Below, in pieces: positions 53,612 through 62,622 of a stretch of 64,000 bases of DNA. The stretch is from GCA-2718035 sp964435285. GTDB lineage: Bacteria > Bacteroidota > Bacteroidia > Flavobacteriales > TMED113. The position numbers were made by a program, and so were the translations under genes. Each line of letters starts with the position of its first letter. Positions within the stretch are counted from its first letter, which is position 1. The notes below the pieces were generated by a model, which was not told the origin of the DNA, did not search any database, and was given only the letters and a program-made list of their open reading frames with translations. The DNA lies in NCBI GenBank assembly GCA_964435285.1, contig CAYSYA010000001.1, forward strand, positions 1-64,000, read 5' to 3'.

Positions 53612-54695
53612 ATATTTTTCAACTAGACTAGAATTAAGTAAAAAAAAATTAAAAAGTAATATTGATTTTTTAAAGAAAAATATTGGAAATAATAAAGAAA
53701 TAATTGCTGTATTAAAGGCAAATGCTTATGGTTTTGGTGACATTATTTTATCAAAAGAAATTATTAAACATGGTATTACTGAAATTGCTGTTGCTGATTT
53801 TGAGGAAGGCTTGCGTTTAAGAAAAAATAATATAAAGGTACCTATAATGATTATGTATCCAGCGTTAAGAAATTTGAAGCCAATTATAGATAGTAAACTT
53901 GAGCCTTCTATATATAGTTTAGAGATGTTAAATAAGTTAATTTTCCATGCAAAAAAACATAAAAAAGTAGTATCATTTCATTTGAAAATTGATACTGGAA
54001 TGAATCGTTATGGATTTTTAGAAAAAGACTTAAAAGAAGTAATTTGTAAAATTAAAGAACAAAAAAATTTAAAAATAAAATCAATATTTTCACATTTATC
54101 TTCCTCTAATTTAAAAAAATATAAAAGTTTTACTCTTAAACAAATTCAAAAGTTCAATTCTCAAAAAAGGATGATTCAAAAAGAATTTTCATATAAAATA
54201 AAATCACATATTTCAAATTCATATGGTGCAATTAACTATATGGAGGAAAATTCAGAAATGATAAGAGTAGGTTTTGGTTTGTTTTATGGATTTAATAACA
54301 AACAGACACATTGTATTGGAGAATTAAAAACCTCTATTTCTCAAATTAAAATAATTAATAAAGGAGATTCAGTCGGTTATAATAGAAAATTCAAATCAAA
54401 AAAAATCATGAAAATTGGTATTATTCCTATTGGTTATGCTGATGGTTTAAGACGGGATTGGATTGATAAAAAATTGTATTTCTCTTTAAATAACATTAAA
54501 CTTCCAGTTTTAGGAGATATATCAATGGATAGTTGCGTTATTGATCTTTCAAACATAAAAGAAGTTAAAGTGGGAGATGATGTTATATTATTTGGTGAGT
54601 CAAGATGTATTTTTAAGTTATCAAAAAGTTTGCAAACTATACCTTATGAGATCACATCAGGATTATCAAAAAGAATTAGGAGGTTTTTAGTTTAG
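53601..54695 (+). CDS. alr: Alanine racemase
   Basis: 364 residues from ATG 53601; the frame opens 12 codons earlier inside tdk. PLP enzyme making D-alanine for peptidoglycan. Lysine K39 binds PLP in VLKANAYGFGD; the second catalytic residue is the tyrosine in SVGYNRKF. Also FHLKIDTGMNRYGF and GYADGLRRDW. In many Bacteroidota alr is fused to murF; here it is a single domain. The end overlaps the convergent O-antigen gene by 20 bases. Confidence 0.93.
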   Translation: MLDKYFSTRLELSKKKLKSNIDFLKKNIGNNKEIIAVLKANAYGFGDIILSKEIIKHGITEIAVADFEEGLRLRKNNIKVPIMIMYPALRNLKPIIDSKLEPSIYSLEMLNKLIFHAKKHKKVVSFHLKIDTGMNRYGFLEKDLKEVICKIKEQKNLKIKSIFSHLSSSNLKKYKSFTLKQIQKFNSQKRMIQKEFSYKIKSHISNSYGAINYMEENSEMIRVGFGLFYGFNNKQTHCIGELKTSISQIKIINKGDSVGYNRKFKSKKIMKIGIIPIGYADGLRRDWIDKKLYFSLNNIKLPVLGDISMDSCVIDLSNIKEVKVGDDVILFGESRCIFKLSKSLQTIPYEITSGLSKRIRRFLV

Positions 54696-56004
54696 CTCCT
54701 TCAGTATAAAAAAGAAATATGAACAAACTCAAAAAACAAGCTGTATTATATATTATTAAATAGTCGTTTATTATCATACACAATAAAAATAGAATAGGAA
54801 AAATGAATTTAAGTATATTTTTTTTTCTTCTGTTAACATAATTTTTAAATAATGAATAAAAAATATTAATAAATAATAATAAACCAATTATACCAAACTC
54901 AATAATTATATATATATAACTATTGTGAGGATATTTAATATCTTGTTCGTTTGCAATTTTTTTTACTCCACCTGCTCCTTCGCCAAACCATTTTTTATTT
55001 AAGAATGACTCTTTATAATTTTTCCATATAAGAAATCTTTTTTCTAAACTACTTTTTTCATTTTTTTTAATTATTTCATTCTTCCATTTAATATCGTTAT
55101 TTATCATTTCTTCCCAATATTTAACGCTATATCCCAAAGAGTCAGACATGTATATTGCATCTTTTTTTATTTTTTCATTACTTGGTGTAGTTTGAGAAAT
55201 ATAAAATGTAGTTTTAATACGGTCAACAAAGGGAGCTGATACAGAAATTAAAATAATTAACGAAATAATTGAAATTGAGAGAATCAATTTTATTTTTTTT
55301 GGTTTTTTAATCATTATATAAATTGGAAAAAGAGTAATAAGAATAAATAAACCAGTTCTTCCGTATCCATTTAATAGAAAAAGAATCTTGAGTAAAATCA
55401 AAATAAATACAATGATATTTAATTTAATAATCTTTTTCTGATTGAATAAATAATCTATTAAAAGAAAAATTGAAAATGCAATGAAAACAGAAAGATTAGA
55501 GTGGTCAATAAAACCTCTTAAAAACAAAACATTTTCGTAATGATCTATTTTGAGAAAATATAAATTATTAATAATTCTAAGTTTATATAGAGAAGAAATA
55601 ATAATTGAGTACAGTATATTAAAAAGTATGCCACCTATAAAAAAATATTTTGCCACTTCCTTATCATTTTTTTTAAAATTTAATATATCTAGTAAGGGAA
55701 CAAGAAGCAGAATAGAGTATTTAATTATTGTGTCTTGAAAAAAGTTATTTTCTTTCCAAAAATAACTTATGAGAATATACAAGAAAAACATTAATATTGA
55801 TTGATTAACTTTATTACTTATTACTCTATTAAGATTTTTTTTTAAATCTTTTGAATTAATTAAAGAAATAAAAAAAAATATTATAATAACAGAAGAGATA
55901 CTATTAGAAACACTTAAAAAAAATGCAAATAAAAATAAAGCTAAATTGCTAGTGGAAATATTTTTTAAAGTTTTTGAAAAATTTAATTTAAAAGTACTTA
56001 TCAA
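54676..56004 (-). CDS. O-antigen ligase/polymerase-family membrane protein
   Basis: 442 residues with about ten membrane spans and a large periplasmic loop (about 255-340) before the last three. GEGAGGVKKI and KYPHNSYIYIIIEFGIIGLL fit the Wzy_C/WaaL pattern, where the loop histidine takes part in glycan transfer. It may ligate or polymerise surface polysaccharide. No other glycan genes are next to it. Follows the S41 gene on the minus strand after 18 bases. Confidence 0.8.
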   Translation of the reverse strand: MISTFKLNFSKTLKNISTSNLALFLFAFFLSVSNSISSVIIIFFFISLINSKDLKKNLNRVISNKVNQSILMFFLYILISYFWKENNFFQDTIIKYSILLLVPLLDILNFKKNDKEVAKYFFIGGILFNILYSIIISSLYKLRIINNLYFLKIDHYENVLFLRGFIDHSNLSVFIAFSIFLLIDYLFNQKKIIKLNIIVFILILLKILFLLNGYGRTGLFILITLFPIYIMIKKPKKIKLILSISIISLIILISVSAPFVDRIKTTFYISQTTPSNEKIKKDAIYMSDSLGYSVKYWEEMINNDIKWKNEIIKKNEKSSLEKRFLIWKNYKESFLNKKWFGEGAGGVKKIANEQDIKYPHNSYIYIIIEFGIIGLLLFINIFYSLFKNYVNRRKKNILKFIFPILFLLCMIINDYLIIYNTACFLSLFIFLFYTEGAKLKTS

Positions 56005-56022
56005 AATGAATCAGTATAATAT

Positions 56023-57654
56023 TTATTTTCCTAGAATTTTTTTATAATTCTTTTTATTTTCTAATGTATTTATAGCAGATTTAATTTCATCATCATACTT
56101 CATTAATGCCTCAATTCTACCTTCATTATAATAATATCTCACAGCAATGTCGGATAAGATAAGTTGACTTATTTCTTTTTTGTATTTTTCTATGTCAGTT
56201 ATTTTTAATTTTTGAATTTCATCTTTTAAAAGTTGAATTAATCCACTATTAATGATTGAATCTTTATAACCTTCAAAATTTAACACATCAATCAAGTCCT
56301 CTATTTTTTCTTCAGAGTTCGTAACAAAGTCAAAACTTTTTTTATAAATAAATTCTTTAAATTTTGTATATATTTCTTCAGAAACATCTAGTGATTTTGG
56401 TTGCTCAACCTCTTTTGTATTTGCAGCATAAAAGTTTCCAAATTCAAAAATAAGTTGTTTTTGCATCAAGCTATAAATTATTTTAGGAATACTATCTCGT
56501 TCAATTTCAATGTCAGGATCAATTCCCCCTCCATCATAAACTGAACGATTATTCTTTGTTTTGTATTCAGTTCTTAATGAGTCTGGAACAATTTTATTTG
56601 AATCAGAATAATTGATAGTTTGAATACACCTTCCGGAAGGGGTGTAATATTTAGCTACTGTTAATTTTAATTGAGAATTATAATTTAATTTTTTTGTTTG
56701 TTGAACTAACCCCTTCCCGAAAGTTTGCTTTCCAATCACTATTCCTCTATCTAAGTCTTGCATTGTACCTGCTACAATCTCAGATGCAGAGGCCGATCCT
56801 TCGTTAACTAAAATTATTAGAGGGATTTCAGTATTGTAAGGATTTTCTTTTGTTTTATATAACTTATTCCAATCTGTATTTCGGCCTTTTGTTTCAACAA
56901 CAACTGTATTTTTTTCAATAAATAAATTACATAGTTTAATTGCTTCGTTTAAAAGTCCTCCTGGATTTCCTCTGAGGTCTAAAATTAACCCTTCAACATT
57001 ATTTTTTGATTCTAGATCTAAAATTGCTGATCGAACTTCATTTGTACAATTTCTAGTAAATCTTGATAATTTTATATATCCATATTCTTTAATCATTCCA
57101 TAAAATGGTACGCTAGAAATTTTTATTTTTTCTCTTTCTATATCTATACTTAGTAATTCATTAATATTCAATCTTTCAATTAAAATATTAACAGATTTCC
57201 CAGGCTCTCCTTTTAATAGTTTACTTACATCTTCAACATCTTTATTATGCATAGGTATATTATCAATTTTAATTATCTTATCTCCTATTTTTAGTCCAGC
57301 TTTATCTGCTGGAAAGTTTTTATATGGTTCTGCAATCACAACATATTCCCCCACTTTTCTAATTAAAGATCCAATTCCCCCATATTGCCCAGTAGTTTGG
57401 AATCTAAAATCTTCAATTTCTGATTCAGGAATATATTGAGTATACGGATCTAATTCTTTAAGCATCGAGTCAATTGCCTTTTCCATTAACTTTCCAGGTT
57501 CTGTGTCGTCAACATAATATGTATTAAGCTCTTTAAATACGTTGTTAAAAATTTCTAAGTTCTTACTTATTTCAAAATAGGTAGATTGGCTGTAAGATAT
57601 AGAACTAATGATAAGAAAAGTTGTGATTAAATTTGAAATAAATTTTAAGTTCAT
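56023..57654 (-). CDS. S41-family C-terminal processing peptidase (second copy)
   Basis: 543 residues from ATG 57654; the frame continues upstream only over the yidD end. Signal peptide (1-23, ends ISYSQS). PDZ domain at about 80-165 (GQYGGIGSLIRK, GDKIIKIDN), protease domain with the serine in EGSASASEIVAGTMQDLDRG and the lysine in GKQTFGKGLVQQT. The roughly 120-residue C-terminal helical extension distinguishes it partly from the copy at 26241. Periplasmic. Confidence 0.93.
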   Translation of the reverse strand: MNLKFISNLITTFLIISSISYSQSTYFEISKNLEIFNNVFKELNTYYVDDTEPGKLMEKAIDSMLKELDPYTQYIPESEIEDFRFQTTGQYGGIGSLIRKVGEYVVIAEPYKNFPADKAGLKIGDKIIKIDNIPMHNKDVEDVSKLLKGEPGKSVNILIERLNINELLSIDIEREKIKISSVPFYGMIKEYGYIKLSRFTRNCTNEVRSAILDLESKNNVEGLILDLRGNPGGLLNEAIKLCNLFIEKNTVVVETKGRNTDWNKLYKTKENPYNTEIPLIILVNEGSASASEIVAGTMQDLDRGIVIGKQTFGKGLVQQTKKLNYNSQLKLTVAKYYTPSGRCIQTINYSDSNKIVPDSLRTEYKTKNNRSVYDGGGIDPDIEIERDSIPKIIYSLMQKQLIFEFGNFYAANTKEVEQPKSLDVSEEIYTKFKEFIYKKSFDFVTNSEEKIEDLIDVLNFEGYKDSIINSGLIQLLKDEIQKLKITDIEKYKKEISQLILSDIAVRYYYNEGRIEALMKYDDEIKSAINTLENKKNYKKILGK

Positions 57655-57665
57655 AGTATAATTTT

Positions 57666-57872
57666 TTAAACCGGGTCGTGACCTGAACCCCCCCATGGGT
57701 GGCACGATATAATTCTTTTAAATGATAAAAATAAGCCTTTTAATGTTCCATGTTTTTGTAATGCTTGTATACAATAGTTTGAACATGTAGGCGAGAATCT
57801 ACAATTGCTTCCTATTAAAGGCGAAATTGTAAATTGATAAATTTTAATAAGTGTAATTAGTATGTATTTCAT
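57666..57872 (-). CDS. yidD: Membrane protein insertion efficiency factor YidD
   Basis: 68 residues. Small amphipathic protein that helps YidC. Conserved: YQFTISPLIGSNCRFSPTCS, YCIQALQKHG and the closing CHPWGGSGHDPV. Directly abuts rnpA, the classical pairing; rpmH and yidC are not in the window. Confidence 0.95.
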   Translation of the reverse strand: MKYILITLIKIYQFTISPLIGSNCRFSPTCSNYCIQALQKHGTLKGLFLSFKRIISCHPWGGSGHDPV

Positions 57873-58208
57873 TTAATTTAAATTTTCAAATAGAAGAAGA
57901 TCCTTTTCCAATTTTACATATTTTACTGGTTTAAAATATTTGTATAAAATAATTACACTAAGAGATGAATCTTTTATATTTTTTCTTAAATAATAAAACG
58001 CTTTTATTCTTCTTTTTATTTTATTTCTATTAACAGCAAGTTTTATTTTTTTTTTCGGAATAGAAATTAATAGTTGAAAATAATTTTGATTTTCAATATC
58101 TTTTAAGTAAATAAATTTCAAGTATTTACCTGAATAATGTTTTCCATTTTCTAATATTAATTTTATTTCTTTCTTAGAAGAAATCATTTTAAAGTTTTTT
58201 GATTTCAT
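57873..58208 (-). CDS. rnpA: Ribonuclease P protein component
   Basis: 111 residues, basic. Protein subunit of RNase P, which matures tRNA 5' ends. The RNR-type motif is AVNRNKIKRRIKAFYY. Between hemD and yidD on the minus strand. The RNA subunit gene is not seen here. Confidence 0.9.
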   Translation of the reverse strand: MKSKNFKMISSKKEIKLILENGKHYSGKYLKFIYLKDIENQNYFQLLISIPKKKIKLAVNRNKIKRRIKAFYYLRKNIKDSSLSVIILYKYFKPVKYVKLEKDLLLFENLN

Positions 58209-58225
58209 TATAAAAAAAATGTTGA

Positions 58226-58969
58226 TTATTTTTTTGATAGAAAACTATCAAGGCATGACAACATAGATAAGTTTTTTTCGTTGGGAGCTTTTAGAGCAAC
58301 ATTTAAATTTTTACTTTCTGCATAGTTTTGTGTAACACTTCCAAAGCAAGCAATTAAAATTTCATGATCTTTAGTAAATAATTCAGGAAAATTTTGAATA
58401 ATTGAATCAACATCAATAGGACTAAACAATACCACTAGATCATATGAGAATCGTTTGATGGATGTTTTTTTAGGAAGAGTTTTAAAAAAAATACCTCTAG
58501 TATAATTAATTTGAAGACTATCTAAAAATTCAATAGTTTTCGAATTTGTATTTTCGGCAGAAGGTAACAAAAACTTTTCTGTGTTGTGTTTCTCAATTAC
58601 TTCATGTAAATCTTGAATTTTTTTTCCACCTACGTATATTTTTCTCTTTCTATATGCAGTATATTTTTGAAGATAAAATGATATTGCCTCAGAAACACAA
58701 AAATACTTCATGGTGTTAGGAACTGTAAATCTCATTTCTTCACATATTCTGAAAAAGTGGTCAATTGCAATTCTACTAGTAAAAATAATAGCTGAGAAGT
58801 TATTTACATTAATTTTTTGTAGTCTTATATCACGAACATTTAGCCCAGTAATTTCGATAAGAGAATCGAACTTTATTTTAATATTATATTTTTTAGCTAG
58901 TTCAGAATAAGGGTGATTTTTACTTTGTGGTTCAGGTTGAGAAATTAATATTTTTTTAATTTTTTTCAT
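58226..58969 (-). CDS. hemD: Uroporphyrinogen-III synthase
   Basis: 247 residues. Cyclises hydroxymethylbilane in tetrapyrrole synthesis. The family is poorly conserved; the two-lobed layout, KKILISQPEPQS at the front, IIFTSRIAIDHFF and the C-terminal VLFSPIDVDSII with ACFGSVTQNYAE support it. The start shares one base with the stop of DUF4271, which often accompanies hemD in Flavobacteriia. Confidence 0.85.
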   Translation of the reverse strand: MKKIKKILISQPEPQSKNHPYSELAKKYNIKIKFDSLIEITGLNVRDIRLQKINVNNFSAIIFTSRIAIDHFFRICEEMRFTVPNTMKYFCVSEAISFYLQKYTAYRKRKIYVGGKKIQDLHEVIEKHNTEKFLLPSAENTNSKTIEFLDSLQINYTRGIFFKTLPKKTSIKRFSYDLVVLFSPIDVDSIIQNFPELFTKDHEILIACFGSVTQNYAESKNLNVALKAPNEKNLSMLSCLDSFLSKK

Positions 58970-59589
58970 TATAGGATAATGTAGAGTAATACTAAAGGGA
59001 TAATTTCAAGAATACAAATATAACAAATAATATGAATTAAATTTAGGCTAGATAAAATGTTTGTTTTGATTATAAAAAAAAATCTTGTTGCATAAAGAAC
59101 AACTACATATATTATTGAGATGAAAAATTGAAAATTCATATTTTCAAATTTATAGTAGGAAACAAATAATAAAATAGGATAAAAATAAATAGCTATAAAT
59201 GTATTGATATCAATATTAATTATTGTGATTTTTTTAAATATAGAATACTTTTTTAAACTGAGTCCAAAAATTAAAATAGAAACATTTTTAAAGAAGAAAA
59301 AAACTAAAATCAGAAACGACAAAAAAATAAAATCATAAAAATTTAATTTTTTAAATAACAGACTCACATAACAACTTGTTATTAAAGCCATAATATTGAA
59401 ATATAAAAATCTAGTAAAGCTAATGTTAGTATTTCTTTGAAAATATAGCGAGCCATAAGTTTCCTTGTTATTAAAAGGAATACGTAATAAGCTATTTGTT
59501 TGTCTTCTATTGTTATTAAAGGCAATAGAAATTAAAAAAAGTAAAAATATTAATAAAACTGAGTAAAAATCGTGATTATATAAAGACAC
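58969..59589 (-). CDS. DUF4271-family membrane protein
   Basis: 206 residues with six or seven membrane spans and few charged residues between. Assigned to DUF4271 mainly from size, topology and its place directly before hemD. Function unknown. Same transcript as hemD, rnpA and yidD by spacing. Confidence 0.7.
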   Translation of the reverse strand: MSLYNHDFYSVLLIFLLFLISIAFNNNRRQTNSLLRIPFNNKETYGSLYFQRNTNISFTRFLYFNIMALITSCYVSLLFKKLNFYDFIFLSFLILVFFFFKNVSILIFGLSLKKYSIFKKITIINIDINTFIAIYFYPILLFVSYYKFENMNFQFFISIIYVVVLYATRFFFIIKTNILSSLNLIHIICYICILEIIPLVLLYIIL

Positions 59590-59622
59590 AAATAACTATT
59601 TTAAATTTCAAAGTTAATAAAA

Positions 59623-59653
59623 TTGAATTTGAAAAATTTATGTTCTATTTTTG
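59623..59653 (+). promoter_or_regulatory. Promoter of the acyl-CoA dehydrogenase gene
   Basis: TTG at 59623-59625 and TATTTTTG at 59646-59653 are 20 bases apart, matching the Bacteroidota -33/-7 consensus. The ATG follows 16 bases later. Confidence 0.6.
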
Positions 59654-59669
59654 TAAAAAATATTAAACT

Positions 59670-60848
59670 ATGTCAGTAGATTTATTTGAATCACCAGATT
59701 ATTTTAAGTTAGATGATTTGTTAACAATGGAGCACAAGCTGGTTCGTGATACAACTAGGAATTGGGTTAAAAAAGAGGTTTCCCCAATTATTGAAGATAG
59801 TTGTCAAAAAGCAGAATTTCCTAAACACTTAATTAAAGGTCTGGCTGATATAGGAGCTTTTGGCCCCTATATTCCAAGTAAATATGGAGGAGCCGGAATG
59901 GATCAAATCTCTTATGGTCTCATTATGCAAGAACTTGAAAGAGGAGATAGTGGAATTAGATCTACAGCTTCTGTACAATCATCTCTTGTAATGTACCCTA
60001 TTTTTAAATACGGATCTGAGGCACAAAAAAATAAATATTTACCAAAGTTAGCATCTGGTGAAATGGTTGGTTGTTTTGGATTAACAGAACCTGATTTTGG
60101 ATCTAACCCTGGTGGTATGGTTACTAGTTTTGAAGACAAAGGAGATTATTTTCTACTTAATGGAGCGAAGTTGTGGATTTCAAATTCACCATTTGCTGAT
60201 ATTGCTATTGTATGGGCAAAGAATGAACAAGGAAGAATTAAGGGTTTAATAGTTGAAAGAGGAATGGAAGGATTTTCAACTCCAGAGACTCACAACAAGT
60301 GGAGTTTAAGAGCATCTGCAACAGGTGAGTTAGTTTTTGATAATGTAAAGGTACCTAAAGAAAATTTATTACCTGAAAAAGATGGTTTAGGTGCCCCTCT
60401 AGGTTGTCTAGATTCTGCTAGATTTGGTATTGCTTGGGGAGCGATTGGATGCGCAATGGATTGCTATGATACTGCTCTTAGATATTCTAAACAACGTATT
60501 CAATTTGGTAAACCCATAGCTTCTTTTCAATTACAACAAAAGAAATTAGCAGAAATGATAACTGAAATTACAAAAGCACAATTTATAACATGGCGTTTAG
60601 GTGTTTTAAGAAATGAAGATAAAGCCACTTCTGCTCAAATATCTATGTGTAAAAGAAACAATGTTGAAATAGCTCTTGATATTGCACGAAATGCTAGACA
60701 GATTCTTGGAGGTATGGGTATTACAGGCGAATATTCTATAATGCGTCATATGATGAATTTAGAATCAGTTATTACCTACGAGGGAACACATGATATACAT
60801 TTATTAATTACTGGATTAGATATAACTGGTGAAAATGCTTTCTCTTAA
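59670..60848 (+). CDS. gcdH: Acyl-CoA dehydrogenase, glutaryl-CoA dehydrogenase type
   Basis: 392 residues. FAD enzyme oxidising acyl-CoA. Points to the glutaryl-CoA group: ERGDSGIRSTASVQSSLVMYPI, GCFGLTEPDFGSNPGGM and LGAPLGCLDSARFGIAWG. The catalytic base is E371 in ITYEGTHDIHLLI. Glutaryl-CoA arises from lysine and tryptophan breakdown; a tryptophan dioxygenase gene is in the window. Single gene with its own promoter, convergent with nrdA without a gap. Confidence 0.88.
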   Translation: MSVDLFESPDYFKLDDLLTMEHKLVRDTTRNWVKKEVSPIIEDSCQKAEFPKHLIKGLADIGAFGPYIPSKYGGAGMDQISYGLIMQELERGDSGIRSTASVQSSLVMYPIFKYGSEAQKNKYLPKLASGEMVGCFGLTEPDFGSNPGGMVTSFEDKGDYFLLNGAKLWISNSPFADIAIVWAKNEQGRIKGLIVERGMEGFSTPETHNKWSLRASATGELVFDNVKVPKENLLPEKDGLGAPLGCLDSARFGIAWGAIGCAMDCYDTALRYSKQRIQFGKPIASFQLQQKKLAEMITEITKAQFITWRLGVLRNEDKATSAQISMCKRNNVEIALDIARNARQILGGMGITGEYSIMRHMMNLESVITYEGTHDIHLLITGLDITGENAFS

Positions 60849-62621
60849 TTAAGCTTCACAACTTTTACATTCCTTAGTTTGCGCAAATTTTTGTGCTGCG
60901 TTCATACTGTGTTGATAATACAATGATTTAAGACCTAATTTCCATGCTGTAATGTAAAGTTTATTTATTTCTTTTGCAGGCATATCTGGACTTATCATGA
61001 CATTTAATGATTGACCCTGATCAATATACGTTTGCCTTCCTGCGGCTTGAAGAATTATATCCATTTGGTCAATTTCGGCATATGTTTTAAAAACTTCTTT
61101 CTCCTTGGAACTTAAAAAGTCCAAATTTTGAACAGAGCCATCAGCATCTCTTATTGTATCCCAAACTTCTTTTGAATCTTTATTTTTCTCTTTTAGTAAT
61201 TTAAGTAAAAATGGATTTTTTATAGTGGTTTTTACTTTGGCTATATCTTTAACATAAATATTTGACCATATTGGTTCAATTCCTTGAGAAACTTGACCTA
61301 AAATAAAAGCAGATGATGTTGTTGGAGCAATAGCATTCAATGTTGCATTTCTCCTTCCGTATCCTTTGAGGGTTTTAGGCTCTCCAAAAATTTTGGCTAA
61401 ATCTTCTGACGCCTTATAAGATTTTTCTTGTATAAGTTTGAATACTTCATTATTTATTTTAAAAGATTCGGGGCTATTAAATGGAAGCATTTTTGATTGT
61501 AGAAGTGAGTGCCATCCAAGAACCCCTAAACCAAGTGCTCTATTTTCTTTAGCAAAGTTATATGCCCTTTCCATAAATAGAAATGTTTGCTGATCATCTT
61601 TACTATTAGAGTTTCTATAGTTTTCAAGTTTTTCAAGAAATTCCGTAATGATAGCATCAAGAAAATATACCATTGTTTCAACTGCATCAGTTTTTTTCCA
61701 TTTTTCATAATGAAGTACATTTAAGGACGATAAAACGCAGACAAAAGACCAATTGTCATTAGTTGGTAACATAATTTCAGTACATAAGTTACTTGCATTA
61801 ATAGTGTGATTATTGTCTTTAAAAACTTCAGGAGCTCCTTGATTAGCTTTGTCTTTAAAAAAAATGTATGGGTAGCCTATTTCACCTCTTCTTTGTATAA
61901 CTTTGGCCCAAAGATTTCTTTTTTCTTGATTTCCTTCAATCATGTCTTCCATCCATTTGTCAGTAACTGTAACTCCATGAGTAAGTTCTTGAATAGGGTT
62001 ACCCTCAGTTCCAATGTCAAGAAATTCAGAAATATCTTTATGTTCAATTGGAAGGTAAGGAGAAAACCGACCTCTTCTGACAGAACCTTGACTAACCACA
62101 TCAACCATACTTTCAAATAGCTGCATAATATGAACTGAACCAGAGGCTTCTCCATTGTTAGTTACTGCAGCACCACGGTGTCTAATATGACCAAAATAAC
62201 CAGAAGTACCCCCTCCAAGTTTAGACATCATTCCAACCTCAGACTGACTATATAAAATATTACCCATATCGTCAGAGACATTAGATCCAAAGCAGCTAAT
62301 TGGAAGACCTCTTTTTTTTCCGAAGTTTGACCACACAGGCGATGCTAAGGAGTAAAATCCTTCTGACATGTACTTAAAAAACTTGTCTCCATAACCTTTA
62401 ATTCCTAAAATTTCTTCAGCCCTATCCGCAATTTCTCTGATTCTGATTTCGGCAGAAACTTCAGGGTTTATATAACCTGCAGCTAAAAATTGTCTACTGT
62501 GTTCTGTTAACCATTTAAAATTATTATTTTCTAATTTCTCCTTACCTATTGTATTATTATTGTCATTTATTTGTTGGTTAGTGAGATTTTCTTTTGCTGT
62601 TTGATTAAGTAATTTTTCCAT
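60849..62621 (-). CDS. nrdA: Ribonucleoside-diphosphate reductase subunit alpha without ATP-cone
   Basis: 590 residues, shorter than typical NrdA because the N-terminal ATP-cone is missing; the catalytic part starts near residue 35. Reduces ribonucleotides to deoxyribonucleotides. Active site: redox pair C110 (LPISCF) and C295 (FVCVLSSL), N278, C280 and E282 (NLCTE), and the C-terminal CKSCEA tail that re-reduces the site. One base downstream of nrdB, which carries the cone instead. Confidence 0.95.
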   Translation of the reverse strand: MEKLLNQTAKENLTNQQINDNNNTIGKEKLENNNFKWLTEHSRQFLAAGYINPEVSAEIRIREIADRAEEILGIKGYGDKFFKYMSEGFYSLASPVWSNFGKKRGLPISCFGSNVSDDMGNILYSQSEVGMMSKLGGGTSGYFGHIRHRGAAVTNNGEASGSVHIMQLFESMVDVVSQGSVRRGRFSPYLPIEHKDISEFLDIGTEGNPIQELTHGVTVTDKWMEDMIEGNQEKRNLWAKVIQRRGEIGYPYIFFKDKANQGAPEVFKDNNHTINASNLCTEIMLPTNDNWSFVCVLSSLNVLHYEKWKKTDAVETMVYFLDAIITEFLEKLENYRNSNSKDDQQTFLFMERAYNFAKENRALGLGVLGWHSLLQSKMLPFNSPESFKINNEVFKLIQEKSYKASEDLAKIFGEPKTLKGYGRRNATLNAIAPTTSSAFILGQVSQGIEPIWSNIYVKDIAKVKTTIKNPFLLKLLKEKNKDSKEVWDTIRDADGSVQNLDFLSSKEKEVFKTYAEIDQMDIILQAAGRQTYIDQGQSLNVMISPDMPAKEINKLYITAWKLGLKSLYYQHSMNAAQKFAQTKECKSCEA

Positions 62622-62622
62622 G

